64,000 bases of DNA from Lachnospiraceae bacterium (lineage in GTDB: Bacteria > Bacillota > Clostridia > Lachnospirales > Lachnospiraceae). This document shows positions 53,972-61,851 of the stretch, in pieces; within the stretch, counting starts at the first letter, position 1, and the number at the start of each line of letters is the position of its first letter. The position numbers and the translations under genes are program-made. The notes beneath the pieces were generated by a model that worked only from the letters and a program-made list of their open reading frames with translations, ran no database searches and was not told where the DNA came from. The DNA is taken from contig JALCKY010000001.1 in assembly GCA_022647575.1 (NCBI GenBank), positions 682,001 to 746,000 on the forward strand, read 5' to 3'.

Positions 53972-55348
53972 TTAAAGGTTTTCTTTCAGGCACTGTTCGA
54001 AAATTTCAAAGCCGGCTGCCAGCTGCTCATCCGTGGCGCACAGCGGCACCAAAAAACGGATGCACTGTCCGGCAAAGCCGCAGTTCTCCATCAGCAGGCC
54101 TTTCTGGATTCCCGACCTGACCATCGCTGCGGCAAATGGACCATCCGGTTCCTTTGTTTGACGGTCTTTGACAAACTCAATGCCGATCATGGCTCCCAGA
54201 CCGCGGACATCGCCGATGACACTGTACCGATCCTTCATGGCTTCAAAAGCCTTCATGGCCAGTTCTCCGATGTGCATGGATTTTCCGGCATAATCATCGC
54301 GCTTCATGATTTCCATCGTCTTGATGGCTGCTGCGCATGCCAGCGGGTTCCCGCAGAACGTTCCGCCGATGGTTCCGGCCGGAGCCGCGTCCATCACTTC
54401 CGCCCTTGCGGAAATGGCACTGATCGGGATGCCGGCACCCATGGATTTCGCTGTCGCAATGATATCCGGCGCGCATCCTGCGTCCTTCCAATATTCGGAA
54501 CAGAAGTATTTCCCGGTGCGGCAGTTGCCGCACTGCACTTCGTCCGCCACCAGCATGATGCCGTACCGGTCGCAGATTTCGCGAAGCTTCTTCGCAAATT
54601 CGATCGGGCACGGAATAAATCCGCCTTCGCCCTGCAGAGGCTCAATCAGGATGGCCGCGACTTCTTCTGCCGGGCTGGCCTCGTCGAACATCTGCTCCAG
54701 GCCGTCCAGGTAATACTTCAGGGCTTCCTCCCGGCTGTAGCCTTTCGGCGCGCGGTAAAGATACGGATATTCAGCCCTGTAGATTCCTGCCGGGAACGGT
54801 CCCATTCCCTTCGCATAGCTCTTCTTGGCTGTCAGGGCCATCGTCAGGTTGGTGCGTCCGTGGAAGGCGCCTGAGAAACAGATGATGTTCTCACGGTGCG
54901 TATAGGCCTTCGCGATCTTGATTGCATTTTCATCTGCCTCGGCACCGGAGTTTGCGAAATACGTCTTGATGCCGCAGTCGGGTTGGGAGGCATCCGCTCC
55001 CTTGACCGGCATGGTTTCATCGAACATTTCCGCAAGATGGACATAGCCTTCATGGGGATAGACATTGAAGATTCCATGGAAATACTTGTCCGCCTGCTTC
55101 TTGACCGCTTCCACGACTTCCGGATTGGAATAGCCGATATTCAGAACACCGACGCCTCCCACCCAGTCCAGGAATTCATTTCCGTCGACATCCTGCAGAA
55201 TGGCTCCTGCGCCTTCTTCCGCACAGATCGGATATGTGCTTCCGCACATTGCCTGCGGAACCGCCTGATTTCTTCTTTCCAGAATGGCTTTCGCCTTCGG
55301 TCCCGGAACAGATCCTGTAACAATTTTCGGCAGATCTTCTCTTGTCAT
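53972..55348 (-). CDS. 4-aminobutyrate-type class III aminotransferase
   Basis: 458 aa. 'FLDWVGGVGVLNIGYSNPEVV', 'TYFANSGAEADENAIKIAKAY', 'SGAFHGRTNLTMALTAKK', 'LIEPLQGEGGFIPCPIEFAKK', 'LVADEVQCGNCRTGKYFC' and 'TAKSMGAGIPISAISARAEV' with the catalytic Lys. It transfers the terminal amino group of GABA or a similar omega-amino acid to an alpha-keto acid, giving a semialdehyde. ATG 55348 lies 9 bp after GGAGG; the longer frame would begin with TTG inside the site. Two terminator-like hairpins directly precede its ribosome binding site, pointing to attenuation. Confidence 0.9.
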   Translation of the reverse strand: MTREDLPKIVTGSVPGPKAKAILERRNQAVPQAMCGSTYPICAEEGAGAILQDVDGNEFLDWVGGVGVLNIGYSNPEVVEAVKKQADKYFHGIFNVYPHEGYVHLAEMFDETMPVKGADASQPDCGIKTYFANSGAEADENAIKIAKAYTHRENIICFSGAFHGRTNLTMALTAKKSYAKGMGPFPAGIYRAEYPYLYRAPKGYSREEALKYYLDGLEQMFDEASPAEEVAAILIEPLQGEGGFIPCPIEFAKKLREICDRYGIMLVADEVQCGNCRTGKYFCSEYWKDAGCAPDIIATAKSMGAGIPISAISARAEVMDAAPAGTIGGTFCGNPLACAAAIKTMEIMKRDDYAGKSMHIGELAMKAFEAMKDRYSVIGDVRGLGAMIGIEFVKDRQTKEPDGPFAAAMVRSGIQKGLLMENCGFAGQCIRFLVPLCATDEQLAAGFEIFEQCLKENL

Positions 55349-55364
55349 TTTCTTTTCCTCCTGC

Positions 55365-55405
55365 AAAAAAAGAGGCAGGGAATGCCTTTCGGCTTCCTTG
55401 CCTCT
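55365..55405 (-). terminator. Terminator hairpin immediately upstream of the GABA-type aminotransferase
   Basis: On the minus strand AGAGGCA (55405-55399) pairs with TGCCTCT (55377-55371), extended by GGAA/TTCC and GCC/GGC to about 15 bp around a GAAA loop, followed by seven T residues. It ends about 9 bp before the GGAGG of the aminotransferase gene, too close to be an ordinary gene-end terminator for the regulator. Confidence 0.8.
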
Positions 55406-55411
55406 GAATTT

Positions 55412-55446
55412 AAAAAGGGCACCGGATCCATGTCCGGCGCCCTTAC
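55412..55446 (-). terminator. Second hairpin between the PucR gene and the aminotransferase
   Basis: On the minus strand GGGC-CCGGA type arms (55442-55433 with 55426-55417) pair with one mismatch around a six-base loop and are followed by five T residues. It directly precedes the stronger hairpin at 55365-55405, forming a tandem pair. Confidence 0.72.
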
Positions 55447-55526
55447 CTTTGATGGAAACAGCATAGCACTTTGAGAAGAATCCTCAACCGTTTCCTGCAC
55501 AGAGGTTCTGTGCACCGTGCACAGTT

Positions 55527-56699
55527 TCACAGATAGAGAATGAGCTCACGGATCTGCAGTGCCGTCAGAAAATCCCGGCGGTCTTCCAGGCTGTCCGGAT
55601 TTCTTCCGGTAATGCCGGCAATTCTTTTTACGGCAGCAGTCATGCTGTTCCGGTGCAGAAAGCACTTCTCTGCTGACGCTTTGATGCTTCCGTTTTCCGC
55701 AAGATAGTTCTTCAGCAGGAACAGATCTCTTCTTCCCGTCCGGCTGTCGCTTTCCTCCAGATTCTTCAGGACACTGTCCGCATAATCCGTCAGTGTTTTT
55801 TTATCTTCCGTGTCCAGGAGAATCCTGAGGATTCCCGTCTCCTTAAGACTGCGCAGAGGGATCTTTGCGTCGGCATCCATGCGGCACAGAACAAACAGCT
55901 GATGATAAACGGACGGCAGCCGTTCGATGGAGGTATTCGCAGGGCCGTACGCGGTATAGATTTCTATCCTGTCTTCCAGCGGGGAATACTTCTGAATCTC
56001 TTCTGCAGTTTTTTTCATAATTTCCTCATCCGTCTCCGGAAGAAGGACCGTCACGCACTCATTTTCCTGAAAGACGGCAAATTTCTTAATCCTGGCACCG
56101 ACCGACTGTTCACAGTGGTCACGGAAAAGATGTCCCATAAAGGTCGTATCGAGTTTTTCACTGCCGCCGGAAGATACAGCCATATTCTGAATGATGCCGC
56201 ATCCGTTTCCGGTCCCGATTCCTTCTTTCAGCAGCACCGGCATAAAGCTTTCTTTTTCAGCGGGAGAAAGAACAGCTTTTTTCATGGCATCCTCAAAGCT
56301 TTCATTTTCCTCTTCTGCCTGATAGATCATGCTGCAGAGCGAGTGGTTGAATTCCTCCAGATGGACTTTCCACGGCAGCGTAAAAACCGGGAAGTCATTC
56401 CGGTCCGCGTACTCCAGAACCTTCCTCGGTATCCGGAGAATCGGACCGCCCGTATTGAAGACAATACCCGCCGATCCTGCCCTGTGAATCTTCTCCGTAA
56501 AGCGGAGCAGATCTTCATCATTGGAAATGTGTATGCCTGTGATGACGACCAGTTCATTTCCGACAAGAAAGCGGATGTAGTTTTCGGTCTCAACCGTATG
56601 CACCCAGTTGACGCCGCGGCTCAGCCCTCTCTCGCCGCCGGCCAGTTTCATATTGAAATGCTCAAGTGCCACCTGGTAAACCCGATCCAGCCGTATCAT
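55527..56699 (-). CDS. PucR-family transcriptional regulator
   Basis: 390 aa. N-terminal PucR domain (1-125, 'LSRGVNWVHTVETENYIRFL', 'ELVVITGIHIS', 'DFPVFTLPWKVHLEEFNHS'), a GGDEF-like middle segment typical of the family, and C-terminal helix-turn-helix (about 335-390, 'YLAENGSIKASAEKCFLHRN', 'VKRIAGITGRNPDSLEDR'). GGAGGACTCGAT precedes ATG 56699; the in-frame extension to 56765 reaches into the upstream terminator. PucR proteins control purine or amino-acid degradation; here the target is probably the adjoining aminotransferase-permease cluster. Confidence 0.88.
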   Translation of the reverse strand: MIRLDRVYQVALEHFNMKLAGGERGLSRGVNWVHTVETENYIRFLVGNELVVITGIHISNDEDLLRFTEKIHRAGSAGIVFNTGGPILRIPRKVLEYADRNDFPVFTLPWKVHLEEFNHSLCSMIYQAEEENESFEDAMKKAVLSPAEKESFMPVLLKEGIGTGNGCGIIQNMAVSSGGSEKLDTTFMGHLFRDHCEQSVGARIKKFAVFQENECVTVLLPETDEEIMKKTAEEIQKYSPLEDRIEIYTAYGPANTSIERLPSVYHQLFVLCRMDADAKIPLRSLKETGILRILLDTEDKKTLTDYADSVLKNLEESDSRTGRRDLFLLKNYLAENGSIKASAEKCFLHRNSMTAAVKRIAGITGRNPDSLEDRRDFLTALQIRELILYL

Positions 56700-56753
56700 A
56701 TCGAGTCCTCCGTTTTCTGAAGCTAACCTGAAAATCCGCATTATTTTCAGATA

Positions 56754-56794
56754 TAAAAACAGCACAAAGACGTATCAACGCGTCTTTGTGCTGT
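56754..56794 (-). terminator. Strong terminator between the S-layer-like gene and pucR
   Basis: A perfect 14-bp stem, ACAGCACAAAGACG (56759-56772) with its complement (56781-56794) and an eight-base loop. On the minus strand it is followed by TTTTTATAT. It prevents read-through from the upstream surface-protein gene into pucR. Confidence 0.85.
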
Positions 56795-56850
56795 CTTTAT
56801 CATAAACCTGTTTATAGAAAATGCAAGAAACTTAATTTAGATATAATATG

Positions 56851-56881
56851 CCCCGGACAGCCTGGGTTGGACCGTCCGGGG
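56851..56881 (-). terminator. GC-rich hairpin after the S-layer-like gene
   Basis: CCCCGGAC (56851-56858) pairs with GTCCGGGG (56874-56881). No U-run follows on the minus strand, so it is a weak terminator or 3' stabilising stem ahead of the strong terminator at 56754-56794. Confidence 0.5.
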
Positions 56882-56943
56882 ACTTTAGGGTTAAATGTGG
56901 TGCACATGAAGTTTTAGATGCATCACTGGTGAAACCTGATTAA

Positions 56944-59900
56944 TTACTTGTTCTCTACATAGTCAAAGTAGTTTGTAACATTAACCTTCGATGACCAATT
57001 CGAGAGAATTGCATCTTCAGTCGCCTGAGAAACAGCTGCTGTACCGCCAAGGAATGCAATCGTATTAATGCCATTAGCTGTCTTGTTGAACTCGCTGTTG
57101 ATGTAATTCATGCTTGCACTTGATGTTCCGTCAACCAGAAGGATTGGAGCGCCTGTGCCGTAGAGACCCATTAATTCAGCACCGACAAGTGCATCTGAAT
57201 AATGGCTGTCGTCACCAGAAGCAATACCTACTCCATCCATTGATGATGCGAAGTACTTGCAGATCTTTGCAGAAGTATCATATCTGTCAGCACCGTCGAA
57301 TCTGATAACATTAATGCTATTGCTTGAATGTGCCTTAATATCTGCAATTGTCTCGTTGCTTACTGCATTTACTCCGCCGACAACATAGATCTTAGTTGCT
57401 TTTGCAGCCAGCTTCGTGGAATTGCCTGTAAGCTTTCCGTCTGTTGCTAACAGCATTGGATAATGTTTAGAATAAGCCCACGGTGAAATGCTGATAGCAT
57501 CTGATGCTTTATCACCTGTTGCGATGACGACTGTATCATAGTTCCATCCAAGTTCCTGGTATACGTTCTCTGCTGTTTCACGTCTGTCATCACCATAGAC
57601 CCTGTTAACGTTATCTACACCAATAGCTCTAAGCGATGATACAACATTATCAGAAACTGCAGCCGGGCCACCTACAATCGTTATTGAGGTGATTCCCTTT
57701 TTCTTAATCTCATTAGCTGTAACAGTTGAAAGTGTATCTTTCGTTGTAAGGAAAATCGGCTCTTCATAGACGCCTGCTAAACTGCTTGCAGTAAGAGCAT
57801 CTGCAAAATTCTCGCCTGTTACAAGAATAGCTGAATTTCTTCTGTAAGTATCGTTCCCATTATCCATGTACTGGTAATACTGCTCTGCCATTGCAACGGA
57901 TGTCTCATATCTGTCATTTCCAGCTATTCTGAGATAATTGATGTTGCTGTTCTTATCTGTTACAGTAATCGTAACAGCTGTTGATCCCTGATAAGTATAT
58001 CCATCAGTTGAATTTCCTGATACGCCGTAGTAAATGTAAAGAGTCGTTGTCCCAGGTTTAAGACCTTTAATACCAGTAACAACTTTTCCACTCAGTCTGT
58101 CATCCACTACTGCATTAGGATCACTGTCTGCTCTGTCAGAATATGCGCCCTGAGAATCTACAAGACTTGCGATGTCATTATAGCCGAATCCCATAGTTGC
58201 AATTTTCTTACGAACTGTCCACGGTGTTGTGAAAGCGTAGATCGGAACGCGGCCATAAGAACCGGTTGTATAGTTTGCATTAAACGGTGAATATAAGATT
58301 TCCGGCAGGCTAGCTACTTCACCAGTTGCAATTGTAATCTGTTCAGGACTTGCTGTGATCTTCTGAACCGGAATCTTTGTGGTTGTAGCTGTTACCTTGA
58401 TCTTGTCTGCACACTGCACACCCTTATAGGTAAATGAGAATTCTTTTTCACCAACAGATGTAAACTTGAATCCCTTGTCAGGTGTAAACTTGAAATCATC
58501 AGGACTCTCATTATAAGGAACTGTGAATGTAGCGCCATTAGTTGTGGTTCCTGTAATTACAAGACCTGCAGGATCAAATGTATCACCCTTCTGAATGTAG
58601 GTGTTGTAAGGCTGATATTTGATTGTGACTGATTTCAGAGTAGCGCCTTCAACAACAAGCGGAGACGGGCTCTCACGACGGGAATCATAGACAACGAAGT
58701 TATCTTCTGCGTCGCTGCTCATTTCCATCGGATCATAAATCTGATAATTCTTATTGTCAGGTGATGAAAGAACGATCTTTTTCAACTTGCCGTTTGCAAT
58801 CGGATTTTCAAATGTTCCAGTCACATCCGTTGCTGTACTGTTTTCATATGTAACTACTGCTTTAACATTTACAGTATCTGTAGGAAGAATTGAATCACCT
58901 TTCAAAGAAGAAACATCCGTCTTTGTAGTGATCTTTAAAGCATCAACAGTGAACTGAAGACTTGCCTGAGCTTCAAACTGTTCACGTGCAGCCAGCGTAA
59001 ATGTGATATCATCCGCATATACTTTTCTCGGATGAATGACAAACGGTCCGAAGTTTACAGTAGCGGCTGTAAATTTCTTCGAATTGGAAAGGTTTACGCC
59101 TTCTGCTACATCAGCCTGAAGATAATAGATACCTGCATCAACAATTTTGTCTGCATCAAGCGGTGTTGTATAGGAATCATCCGCATAAACCTTGATGTTT
59201 TTAATGTCAGTTCCATAAGTAAATGTCTGTTTACCGTTAATGCAATCTCCAAGAGATGTATCCGTCTTATCTGTTCCGTCTGTAGCCGGTTTAATCATTC
59301 CTACGAAATCAGAAAGGCGCCAAGAATCACCCTTGTATGTATAATTTGAATCATCAAGTGTGAAGTTTGAAGCATCCGGCGTATAAGTGTTTTCACCAAG
59401 AGTCGGGGTAGAAGTAAAGCGAGTTACTGCTCCCGTTGCAGTGGACTCAAGGAATAAATAATTATACTGGAATTTATCAGCGCCAGAGAGCGTTGCTTTA
59501 CCATTAGTTAATTTAAGCTGCTGATATGCATATACGGTTGCATCGCTTGCTGTGTAAGCATTTGATGTTCCAATCCAATACAGATTGTATTTAGATGCAT
59601 CAAATTTTGTACTTACAGTTGCCGTGTCAGTAGACTTATCGAACGTCCAGGAAACATCCGGTACAGATGTATCTTTGAATGAATAATAAACTGTACCATC
59701 ATCGCTTGTGGATTTTAACCATGCCTTAGACTGATCAATCTGTACTGCAGGAAGATAAGCCATAGCACTTGTTGTCTTTGTGCCGGCAGTAGCAGTCGTT
59801 AACTCAGCCCATGGTTCCGTTGCACTGACATACGCACCAGCGAAGTCAGAATTAACCGGCGCGGAAGCAACATCCGTACCTGTGCGAACACTGTCCCGTG

Positions 59901-60423
59901 TCCAAACTTCATTTGTACTGCTAACTGCCCAAGCTTTCAATTCGCTGTAAGACGGTACATATACAGACGTAGCGTCAAGCTTCGGAGCTGTTAAATCAGC
60001 ATAATTATATCCTTTTCCGTGCTTTGAATCAAAATCACTTATTACTGTTTCATCGCCGTCTGCAGTTGCATCTGCCTTTGCTTCAGCAATTGCTGCCTGC
60101 TCTGCTTTATTGGCAATATATGTTGTTTCAAAGTCAGTTCCATATGTGCTGCTATAAGCTTTACCAGTAACAGCAGTGTCTTTCAGCAAAGTAATAACAT
60201 TTCCCTTTGTTGACTTTACATCCCAAATAACGCCTTTGTCTGAATCTTCACCAAAAGCGACCTTGCCAGTTGTTGGCACTGTTGTGTTGGAATTTGTAAC
60301 CAGTTCCGGTAATGTACCTGCATACACGCTTGTTGCCATCGCCGGTATAGCTCCGCTCATGGTTCCTACCATTGCTGCAGAGAGTACCCACGACAATGCC
60401 TTTTGCATAACCTTGTTCTTCAT
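56944..60423 (-). CDS. Large S-layer-like surface protein with three C-terminal CWB2 repeats
   Basis: 1159 aa exported protein. Signal peptide with Lys-rich start (1-36, 'MVGTMSGAIPAMATSVYAG'); a long unique extracellular part (40-610); bacterial Ig-like domains near 600-690 ('LKSVTIKYQPYNTYIQKGDTF', 'GKEFSFTYKG'-type strands) and 690-850; three CWB2 repeats (about 860-1150) opening 'IAGNDRYETS', 'YGDDRRETAENVY' and 'FDGADRYDTSAKI'. TGGAGG precedes ATG 60423. The gene is visibly AT-richer and more Thr/Asn/Lys-rich than its neighbours, as is common for abundant surface-layer proteins. Likely the main or a major wall-associated protein; no enzymatic motif was seen. Confidence 0.85.
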   Translation of the reverse strand: MKNKVMQKALSWVLSAAMVGTMSGAIPAMATSVYAGTLPELVTNSNTTVPTTGKVAFGEDSDKGVIWDVKSTKGNVITLLKDTAVTGKAYSSTYGTDFETTYIANKAEQAAIAEAKADATADGDETVISDFDSKHGKGYNYADLTAPKLDATSVYVPSYSELKAWAVSSTNEVWTRDSVRTGTDVASAPVNSDFAGAYVSATEPWAELTTATAGTKTTSAMAYLPAVQIDQSKAWLKSTSDDGTVYYSFKDTSVPDVSWTFDKSTDTATVSTKFDASKYNLYWIGTSNAYTASDATVYAYQQLKLTNGKATLSGADKFQYNYLFLESTATGAVTRFTSTPTLGENTYTPDASNFTLDDSNYTYKGDSWRLSDFVGMIKPATDGTDKTDTSLGDCINGKQTFTYGTDIKNIKVYADDSYTTPLDADKIVDAGIYYLQADVAEGVNLSNSKKFTAATVNFGPFVIHPRKVYADDITFTLAAREQFEAQASLQFTVDALKITTKTDVSSLKGDSILPTDTVNVKAVVTYENSTATDVTGTFENPIANGKLKKIVLSSPDNKNYQIYDPMEMSSDAEDNFVVYDSRRESPSPLVVEGATLKSVTIKYQPYNTYIQKGDTFDPAGLVITGTTTNGATFTVPYNESPDDFKFTPDKGFKFTSVGEKEFSFTYKGVQCADKIKVTATTTKIPVQKITASPEQITIATGEVASLPEILYSPFNANYTTGSYGRVPIYAFTTPWTVRKKIATMGFGYNDIASLVDSQGAYSDRADSDPNAVVDDRLSGKVVTGIKGLKPGTTTLYIYYGVSGNSTDGYTYQGSTAVTITVTDKNSNINYLRIAGNDRYETSVAMAEQYYQYMDNGNDTYRRNSAILVTGENFADALTASSLAGVYEEPIFLTTKDTLSTVTANEIKKKGITSITIVGGPAAVSDNVVSSLRAIGVDNVNRVYGDDRRETAENVYQELGWNYDTVVIATGDKASDAISISPWAYSKHYPMLLATDGKLTGNSTKLAAKATKIYVVGGVNAVSNETIADIKAHSSNSINVIRFDGADRYDTSAKICKYFASSMDGVGIASGDDSHYSDALVGAELMGLYGTGAPILLVDGTSSASMNYINSEFNKTANGINTIAFLGGTAAVSQATEDAILSNWSSKVNVTNYFDYVENK

Positions 60424-60463
60424 GCTCTAACCTCCATTAACCTTAAGTTTGTTGTAAAAAAAT

Positions 60464-60552
60464 ATGCCTTTTATTACCTCAAACCTGTCAGAATTGATGT
60501 TTCCGATCGGGTCAGTCCTCGAAGCTTTTGATCGGTTGCATGTGACGGGCAT
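60464..60552 (-). ncRNA. Unassigned structured element in the leader of the S-layer-like gene
   Basis: Minus-strand pairings nest. An A-tract plus ATGCC (60559-60548) pairs with GGCAT plus a T-tract (60468-60456). CCGTCA pairs with TGACAGG (bulged A; about 60548-60543 with 60490-60484), and CCGATC (60535-60530) pairs with GATCGG (60508-60503). The outer stem ends in seven T residues, so the whole could act as a large terminator or regulatory leader between the small RHH gene and the surface-protein gene. No known riboswitch class was recognised. Confidence 0.4.
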
Positions 60553-60564
60553 TTTTTTTACTGC

Positions 60565-60729
60565 CTATTTCTTGTTTTTCTTTTTTGTCACATCCACTCC
60601 CCTCGCTATCAGGTCTTTGAGCATCTCGCTTTCGGACTTGCTGCCATAGTAAATGGACTTGACTTCGTGAAGTTCCTCCTTCATTGGTGTTGTAAATTCG
60701 AGTACCATTCTGTTGGTATTTTCAGGCAT
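60565..60729 (-). CDS. Small ribbon-helix-helix-like protein, likely autoregulator
   Basis: 54 aa. A short strand-like stretch 'NRMVLEFTTPMKEELHEV' is followed by two helices 'KSESEMLKDLIARGVDV' and a Lys-rich tail, fitting the ribbon-helix-helix DNA-binding fold. GGGGGAGG precedes ATG 60729; the longer in-frame ATG (60777) lies within the operator and promoter start region. Its promoter is covered by two 19-bp palindromes, the expected layout for a self-repressing RHH dimer. It is upstream of the S-layer-like gene on the same strand and may influence its expression. Confidence 0.72.
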   Translation of the reverse strand: MPENTNRMVLEFTTPMKEELHEVKSIYYGSKSESEMLKDLIARGVDVTKKKNKK

Positions 60730-60759
60730 GTTCAATACCTCCCCCACAGAGATAGAGAA

Positions 60760-60778
60760 AGTGGTGCACTGAACCACT
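60760..60778. promoter_or_regulatory. 19-bp palindromic operator, downstream copy
   Basis: AGTGGTGCA (60760-60768) and TGAACCACT (60770-60778) form an inverted repeat with one mismatch around a central base. It lies just downstream of the minus-strand -10 box, over the transcription start of the small RHH gene. Confidence 0.7.
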
Positions 60779-60789
60779 CGCTTACAGTA

Positions 60790-60818
60790 ATAATAGCGGT
60801 TCAGTGAACCACTGTCAA
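60790..60818 (-). promoter_or_regulatory. Consensus promoter of the small RHH gene
   Basis: On the minus strand a perfect TTGACA (60818-60813) and TATTAT (60795-60790) are separated by 17 bp. The spacer is filled by the second palindromic operator. Confidence 0.8.
60795..60813. promoter_or_regulatory. 19-bp palindromic operator, copy within the promoter spacer
   Basis: AGCGGTTCA (60795-60803) and TGAACCACT (60805-60813) form an inverted repeat with one mismatch. It is exactly 35 bp from the other copy and occupies the -35 to -10 spacer, so a bound dimer would exclude RNA polymerase. Confidence 0.75.
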
Positions 60819-60860
60819 GTAAAAACGGGATTTTTTTCGTGAAATTCGGTCATGTAGAGT

Positions 60861-60888
60861 TTGAATTTTGGACAGAATATGGTATATT
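60861..60888 (+). promoter_or_regulatory. Putative promoter of the plus-strand RHH gene
   Basis: TTGAAT (60861-60866) and TATATT (60883-60888) with a 16-bp spacer in an AT-rich stretch, about 55 bp before the start codon. Other AT-rich -10 choices exist here. Confidence 0.45.
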
Positions 60889-60944
60889 ATTTAATATAAA
60901 TGAGTAATTAAAAAAGTAATATTTTTTTAGCGAGGTAACTGTCT

Positions 60945-61133
60945 ATGCCAACAAATAAACCGCGTTATACCGTGTCGGTCGATGATGATCTGTTCAAGAA
61001 AATAGAGGACTTTCGCTACGATAATCGATATCAGACAAGATCAGAAGCAACGGTTGAACTGATACGGCTCGGACTTGAAACTCTGAAAAAAGAAAACTCC
61101 AAGAAAAAGAAAAATCAGCTCACGTTGTCCTGA
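60945..61133 (+). CDS. Ribbon-helix-helix (CopG/Arc-type) DNA-binding protein
   Basis: 62 aa. 'PRYTVSVDDDLFKKIEDFRY' gives the DNA-reading strand and first helix, 'QTRSEATVELIRLGLETLKKE' the second helix, and a Lys-rich tail follows. GCGAGG precedes ATG 60945. It is divergent from the other small RHH gene with 215 bp between starts. No toxin gene follows it, so an antitoxin role is not supported. Target unknown; it could also act on the shared upstream region. Confidence 0.82.
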   Translation: MPTNKPRYTVSVDDDLFKKIEDFRYDNRYQTRSEATVELIRLGLETLKKENSKKKKNQLTLS

Positions 61134-61195
61134 CCTGAGTATCTTCTCATGCAGTAAGAAAGCTTTGCCCGACATCATCCGGATATAAACAAAAA

Positions 61196-61219
61196 AAAAG
61201 CACCCTCACGGGCGCTTTT
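61196..61219. terminator. Bidirectional terminator between the RHH gene and ybaK
   Basis: AAAAGC (61196-61201) with GCTTTT (61214-61219) and CCC with GGG pair around a TCAC loop, with one mismatch. A nine-A tract on the left gives a strong U-tail for minus-strand transcripts from ybaK; the plus-strand tail is TTTT. Confidence 0.8.
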
Positions 61220-61263
61220 AAGGTGTGTTCTTACTATTTATATGGCAATCATTGAACCTGCCT

Positions 61264-61819
61264 TCAGTCTTCTCCGGTCAGGTCCACAAGAAGTGCTTCA
61301 TGATGAACCGCCGGCAGGAACTTCTCCATCAGATCCGCCGTGCGGATTCTCAGACTGGCTGTATTTTCGCACGGATGGCATCCAAAGTATTCCCCTTTCA
61401 AAAGCTCCCTGTCAATCAGCAGCTGCACATGATGGTCATGATCGTTCATCAGTCCCATGACCGAAACTGAACCCGGATGAATATCCAGGTATTTTTCCAG
61501 GAACTCTTCGCCGGCAAAGGAAAGTCTCGCCGAACCGATCTGATGGCTGAGCTCTTTTGTTTTAAACTTCTTCTCACCGGGCATCATGAGAAGGTAGAAT
61601 TCTGTCTGCTGCCGGTTGCAGAGAAATAAATTCTTGCAGATGGCTGCATGGATTGCCTCATCCACCGCCAGACAGGCTTCCATCGTATCTGCCCGTTCAT
61701 GATCGATCCGTTCGTAGCCGATGCCTAAAGAATCAAGAAGATCGTAGACACGGATTTCTCTCTGACTCCGTCCCTTGCAGATTCTTCGGACGTCCTTTCT
61801 CCAAAACCAGTTCCGGCAT
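61264..61819 (-). CDS. YbaK/ProX-type aminoacyl-tRNA deacylase, frameshifted as sequenced
   Basis: Trans-editing protein that hydrolyses mischarged tRNA (usually Ala- or Cys-tRNAPro). Starting at ATG 61819 behind GGAGG, the first 19 residues (MPELVLEKGRPKNLQGTES) are in one frame. Skipping one base near 61755-61770 leads into 'IRVYDLLDSLGIGYERIDHE', 'TMEACLAVDEAIHAAICKNL', 'GSARLSFAGEEFLEKYL' and 'PGSVSVMGLMNDHDHHVQLL' (the conserved GxVxxxGL loop), to the stop at 61264. Together about 184 aa, the normal length. It follows the GH3 gene by 32 bp. Confidence 0.8.
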
Positions 61820-61851
61820 TCTTTCTTTTTCCTCCGCCTGCTGTATCTTCT

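Noticed and set aside
60456..60560. Cyclic di-GMP riboswitch controlling the surface-layer gene
   Set aside because: Surface genes in clostridia can carry one and GGDEF genes are present here, but neither class I nor class II conserved loops could be found.
60565..61133. Toxin-antitoxin module formed by the two RHH proteins
   Set aside because: Both proteins are RHH-type DNA-binding proteins, and no toxin-like partner (RelE, MazF, PIN, HEPN) overlaps or follows either gene.
2653..61819. Programmed +1 ribosomal frameshifting as an explanation for the eight frame changes
   Set aside because: No common slippery codon, stop codon at the shift site, or stimulatory element was seen, and four shifts within one gene make assembly error or decay far more likely.
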